NCBI GenBank assembly: GCA_947247005.1
Contig: OX365955.1
Span: 43,193,822-43,257,821 of the forward strand
Length of the DNA stretch: 64,000 nucleotides
Direction of reading: 5' to 3'
Origin: Spisula solida
Taxonomy: Eukaryota > Mollusca > Bivalvia > Venerida > Mactridae
The notes under the pieces were generated by a model, which saw only the letters and a program-made list of their open reading frames with translations, did not search any database and was not told where the DNA came from. Below, in pieces: positions 34,048 through 64,000 of this stretch. A program made the translations under genes and the position numbers. Positions within the stretch are counted from its first letter, which is position 1. The number at the start of each line of letters is the position of its first letter.

Positions 34048-34854
34048 GCTGGGTTAGAGCAGCCATAGTGATGCTACATTTCCAATAAATGTAGGACCAA
34101 GTGTATGTTGGAACGAAACACATTTTGTTTTAATTGTGTAACATGTGTTAATGTATATTCTAACCAACTTCCCGAAAATTTGGTCAAGTAATAAAGATTC
34201 AAGAGCATTTTTCTGCATACTTCTGTTACAGCCCTAGGATTTATCCTAAAATTCATTACTGAATTAACAGAAATACTTGTACATAAATGAACACAAACAG
34301 ACACATAATCCTAGATGACCATTATAAATCAATACCTAGATTATCACAAAGATGTTTAATTATTTTTCAACAACCTGGTACCTGGTTTCAGTTGTGCCTA
34401 ACTTTATATCTCTCGAAAGTTTACAGGCCAAATCAACACATTGATGTTTTGAACATTTGTAATAGGCTATAGAAGGCTATTGACTATTTCAAGCAAATAA
34501 ACAAGAGCAGTACTTGAACAGTGCGCTCCACTGTTCTCAGTTTCATGTGTGGATAGTTTAATCAACATCGTATTAATTCAAATCAAAATGCTTGATAGCT
34601 GCAGTATTACCTTCTGTGTAGATGTTGGGATCACGATGGTGAACAAGTTGGTAAAGTATCAAAGCAAATGTTAATGGACTTTTCCATTACACTGACGCTT
34701 GAAAGACTTAGAAAAGTGGAGCTAAAAATATCAAGGGTTACAGGATTTATAGGGAGTTCACAGGATTGATAATCTAGGAACTCATTTATTGTAATCTTAC
34801 ATAAATACTGACCATATTTACAAGTACATAGATCATGAAAATGAATTTATAGTA
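34048..34854. other. Intergenic stretch, weak exon candidate rejected
   Basis: AT-rich sequence. A minus-strand frame near 34617-34697 reads LTFALILYQLVHHRDPNIYT before a GTAATA, but it is preceded by stops and has no acceptor in the right frame. Confidence 0.35.
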
Positions 34855-35110
34855 TGGAGAATTTGACGTGATCCTTGACCTTTTATTAGCATAATTTAAC
34901 AGCTGATATCTTGTCTATAATATTATTTATAACACTAGTTGTATGTTTTCACAAGCAGGGAGTATCACGAAGACGTTTGAGGTGTATTATACAAACACAA
35001 ATCTAAAGGACCTATATTGCACCATTTGCTCTCGGAAATAGATATACTCAAGGCAAGCACCTTGTAATATATTGATGCAGAAAGGTTAGGATCACATCCT
35101 TATCTCGGTA
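34855..35110. repeat. AGAATTTGACCTGATCC-family element, copy 4
   Basis: It shares GCATAATTTAACAGCTGATA, CTTGTCTATA and GACGTTTGAGGTGTATTATA with copies 2 and 3. Confidence 0.6.
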
Positions 35111-35308
35111 CAATACCAGTATGTGACTATACCCAGTATGTGACATGATTCTATCAAATACTTGCTGTATAATTATGCATATATTCACAATTAGTAGAAA
35201 ATGATTAGTTGCTCTATAAAACATTTCACAAATTGAACACATAATGGTTTTATGACTAAAATGAACGAGACATTTATCATACAATCCCTGAATCAATGAC
35301 ATAAATCT

Positions 35309-35522
35309 TAAGCCTAGGTTCCACTGAGCACTTTTTGCCTTGGCAATGTACTCAGATTGAAATTAATGAGCTATCAGGACATCGGGAACAGGTTCCTCGT
35401 GGTCAAGGGGAAGCTTCCGGAAGTCATGAGACAGTCTGTGATATTGGAAGAAATTGTGATGAATCGGGTGAAATCATGAGAACATCGCCACTGTGGAATT
35501 CCTCAGTGGGACCTAGGCTTTA
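35309..35522 (+). repeat. AAGCCTAGG-family MITE, copy 2
   Basis: Begins TAAGCCTAGGTTCCACTGAG and ends CTCAGTGGGACCTAGGCTTTA. Same orientation as the copy at 424-652. The 87-codon frame across it is not a gene. Confidence 0.75.
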
Positions 35523-36043
35523 TGTAAGTAATTACAAAATGAATGCAAATATTGCATGTAAAATCAACCTGATCTTCTTAACCTCAAATTTATTTTAAAA
35601 CTTGACTTCTTGTCTATATACACAGGTCAGTATTGTACATAAATCCAAAATTGCGAGCACTTCGTACACTCTACACTAATGAAAATGACTGATTTTTCGA
35701 TAAGGTCACACGATGATCAGGTTCATTGTCACAAACTACAGTCTAATATTATGTCTCAATTCATTAAATTTTCAAATTTAAAACAAAAGTCGTGGAATTG
35801 TAAGTTAAAATATAACAATGTTACATATTTCTTTCCAATCCTGCTATTTCCCAAGTCTTGGAAAATCTTCGGGAAACAAGGCATGTTTTCTACAGGTCGG
35901 ACACGTTCTTTCTTGCTGCACCCATTGACTAATACACTAGAAAACAGAAAACAATAAATTTATCAAATTCTATGAAAACAAGGTTTCCCATAAAGGTCAG
36001 CAAGTTTGCTGCAAATTTATTCCAGATAACCTTTTGCAACTAT

Positions 36044-36308
36044 CAGGGGCCCAGAATAATCCGGAAATATGCTGCACTAGAAAGAATTAACTTTCCTGAA
36101 GAAAATATAAGTTTAACATATTTGGTGCAAATATGCAAAGTATTGAGGTTATTGATGAAGTTATGGTCATTTGAAGTTCCATGAGCTAAATTTTCGCAAT
36201 AGAATAATGTTTGAAACATAGTTTAGGTGTAGGGATGTGTGCGAATGGCACCCGGAACAGTTTAGGACCTTGTCTTCAGGATTGGGCATATGCCTCAGTA
36301 GGACCCCT
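36044..36308. repeat. CAGGGGTYCTACT-family element, copy 3
   Basis: Begins CAGGGGCCCAGAATAATCCG and ends CAGTAGGACCCCTGA; interior AGTTTAGGTGTAGGGATGTG is shared with copy 2. Confidence 0.65.
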
Positions 36309-36618
36309 GAACTATTCCGTAAGTTTCGAGATACATGCCACACAATAATTGTACGGGTGTCTACCGGAAGGTCCATTGAGTAACTCAATTTTATTCACCA
36401 GATTTGTGTTGATAAACCTAGTTAATTTATACATGTCATAACAAATGGACTGGGCGTATAAAACCCGCTTTCTTAAGGTAACAAACCACCAAATAGATTT
36501 GTTCTTTAACTCAATGTAAAGTGACAAATTGCTGACCCAAAAAATGTCAAACTTTTGTCCATGGGGACCTCTCAAAATCCACCAATCAATAGAAATAGCA
36601 CATACCTCAAGAAAAAGA

Positions 36619-38152
36619 AACAAGAGGGCCCAAAGGGCCATAGGTCGCTCACCTGTCCTAGTAGTTCACGCACCTCTAATGGTAGCCTCTATTGCATGAA
36701 CAAGGTTTTCATATGGTCTTATGCTTTATAATTAATATCACATTTAGACCCAATGACATATTGAAGTGATTTGACCTTGTGACCTAATTTTTTACCCCAG
36801 ATGACCCAATATCAAACTTGACCTAGATTTTGTTGAGATGATCATTGTGCCCAAGTTTCATAAAGATTAGGCCAAAATTGTGACCTCTAGTGACTACACA
36901 AGGTTTTTCTATGATTTGACCTTGTGACCTAGTTTTTGACCCCGGATGACCCAATATTGAACTTGACCTAGATTTTGTTGAGATGATCATTGTGACCAAG
37001 TTTCATAAAGATTAGGCCAAAATTGTGACCTCTAGTGACTACACAAGGTTTTTCTATGATTTGACCTTGTGACCTAGTTTTTGACCCCAGATGACCCAAT
37101 ATGGAACTTGACCTAGATTTGGTTGAGATGATCATTGTGACCAAGTTTCATAAAGATAAGGCCAAAATAGTGACCTCTAGTGGCTACACGAGGTTTTTCT
37201 ATGATTTGACCTTGTGACCTAGTTTTTTACCCCGGATGACCCAATATTTAACTTGACCTAGATTTTGTTGAGATGATCATTGTGACTAAGTTTCATAAAG
37301 ATTAGGCCAAAATTGTGACCTCTAGTGACTACACAAGGTTTTTCTATGATTTGACCTTGTGACCTAGTTTTTGACCCCAGATGACCCATTATCGAACTTG
37401 ACCTAGATTTTGTAAGGATGATCATTGTGACCAAGTTTCATAAAGATTAAGTTAAAATTGTGACCTCTAGTGACTACACAAGGTTTTTCTATGATTTGAC
37501 CTTGTGACCTAGTTTTTGACCCCGGATGACCCAATATCGAACTTGACCTAGATTTTGTTGAGATGATCAATGTGACCAAGTTTCATAAAGATTAGGCCAA
37601 AATTGTGACCTCTAGTGACTACACAAGGTTTTTCTATGATTTGGCCTTGTGACCTAGTTTTTGACCCCGGATGACCCAATATCGAACTTGATCTAGATTT
37701 TATAGAGATGATCATTATGATTAAGTTTCATAAAGATTAGGCTCAAATTGCGACCTCTAGTGTGTTCACAAGCTTTTTCAATGATTTGGCCTCGTGACCT
37801 AGTTTTTAACCCCAGATGACCCAATATCGAACTTGACCTAGATTTTATAGAGATGATCATTGTGATCAAGTTTCATAAAGATTAGGCTCAAATTGTGACC
37901 TCTAATGTGTTCACAAGGTTTTCCTTTGATTTGGCCTAGTGACCTAGTTTTTGACCCCGGATGACCCAATATCGAACTTGACCTAGATTGTATGAAGATG
38001 ATCATTGTGATCAAGTTTCATATTGATCAGGCTAAATTTGTGACCTATAGTGTGTTCACAAGCAATTGTGAACGGACGGACGGACGACGGACGACGGACG
38101 AAGAGCGATCACAAAAGCTCACCTTGTCACTTTGTGACAGGTGAGCTAAAAA
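36619..38152 (+). mobile_element. Pearl-like element, copy 2
   Basis: Left end CAAGAGGGCCCAAAGGGCC with TCGCTCACCTGTC, then about nine 145-bp core units (TGACCTTGTGACCT starts at 36772, 36917, 37062, 37207, 37352 and 37497, then diverged units), the ACGGACGG microsatellite near 38073, and the hairpin AGCTCACCTTGTCAC / GTGACAGGTGAGCT. The last units are nearly identical to those of copy 3 at 48571-49566. Confidence 0.82.
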
Positions 38153-38742
38153 AATCAGGGGATTGCGTATCATATAAGAAAATTTTGGTTCGTCAAAACG
38201 TGGTGAACATCTTTTCTCACATGCCCGGACTGATTTAAAGTCTGTTAGCCACAACCCTACTTTCACTTTCATATTTAAGCCAGAATATCAAAATTTTCTA
38301 AATAAAACAGTTTCACTACATCACATACATATGTACAAAGCATTTAAACCCAATAACATGATTCTAATGCTGATTTGTCAACAAATACCACCATTTCCAG
38401 CCAAATCAAAGTTTTTTACAGGACTACTTGAGTGTATCTGATTTTGGTCCGCGTAGTCATTTGGTGGTTTGTTACCTTAAGAATAATAAAGAAATGGCAA
38501 GTACACAGTAACACTATAGGAAAATATTCTCACTATTCAAGTGTAAAAAGAATCTTTAAATTGGCACATTTCCAAACTTTATACAAATTACACCAGGTGT
38601 TCCAATAAAGTTTGTCTTATAATCATTACTTTTTATGTAGATCACGATCTGGTATTTTGAGGATGGTAAATAAAATTGATCATTATTGATTGTTCCATTG
38701 TTCGTTTTAGAAGAACAACAATGATATTAACTTTGAGCTTAC

Positions 38743-64000
<25,258 letters not shown>

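Noticed and set aside
34617..34698. Possible last RING-gene exon beginning with a Cys codon after GCGTCAG
   Set aside because: In the required phase it ends after six codons (stop) and has no CPxC; the protein-like text is in a different frame without an acceptor.

Overview
The window is nuclear DNA of a eukaryote, most likely a bivalve mollusc. Genes are split by many introns with GT-AG junctions, the intervening DNA is AT-rich, and there are many short inverted-repeat elements. Three copies of a clam/oyster-type 'pearl-like' element (145-bp tandem core, ACGG microsatellite, terminal hairpin) point to Bivalvia. The species cannot be named from the sequence alone.

Three protein-coding genes can be reconstructed exon by exon, with reading phase agreeing at every internal junction. 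(1) Minus strand, 8495-20721: NFYA, the CCAAT-binding subunit of transcription factor NF-Y, in nine coding exons (381 aa). (2) Plus strand, 23293-31137: a SERGEF-like protein with seven RCC1 repeats, in ten exons (377 aa). NFYA and SERGEF are head to head, about 2.6 kb between start codons, and the shared promoter region holds a cluster of CCAAT motifs and a palindromic GTCACGTGAC E-box. (3) Minus strand, 38743 to beyond the right edge: a very large, low-complexity RING protein of TTC3/DZIP3 type, at least ten exons and 2077 codons. Its N-terminus lies outside the window, and the second half of its RING finger was not found.

Layout: 1-8.5 kb is intergenic repeats and the NFYA 3' side, including a 31-bp minisatellite that runs into the NFYA stop codon. 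8.5-22.8 kb is NFYA, with introns full of transposable elements. 22.8-23.3 kb is the divergent promoter. 23.3-31.1 kb is SERGEF, including an 86-bp tandem array copied from an exon/intron junction. 31.1-38.7 kb is repeat-rich and ends with a pearl-like element. 38.7-64 kb is the RING gene. One of its introns contains two plausible plus-strand exons of an unidentified secreted or membrane protein.

I found no prokaryotic-type system, CRISPR array, functional tRNA gene or rRNA gene. The most unusual observations concern tandem repeats reshaping genes: an exon-derived splice-donor array in SERGEF, a minisatellite providing the NFYA C-terminus, several independent in-frame repeat arrays in the RING gene, and regularly spaced nuclear-receptor-like DR2 motifs inside the pearl-like elements.
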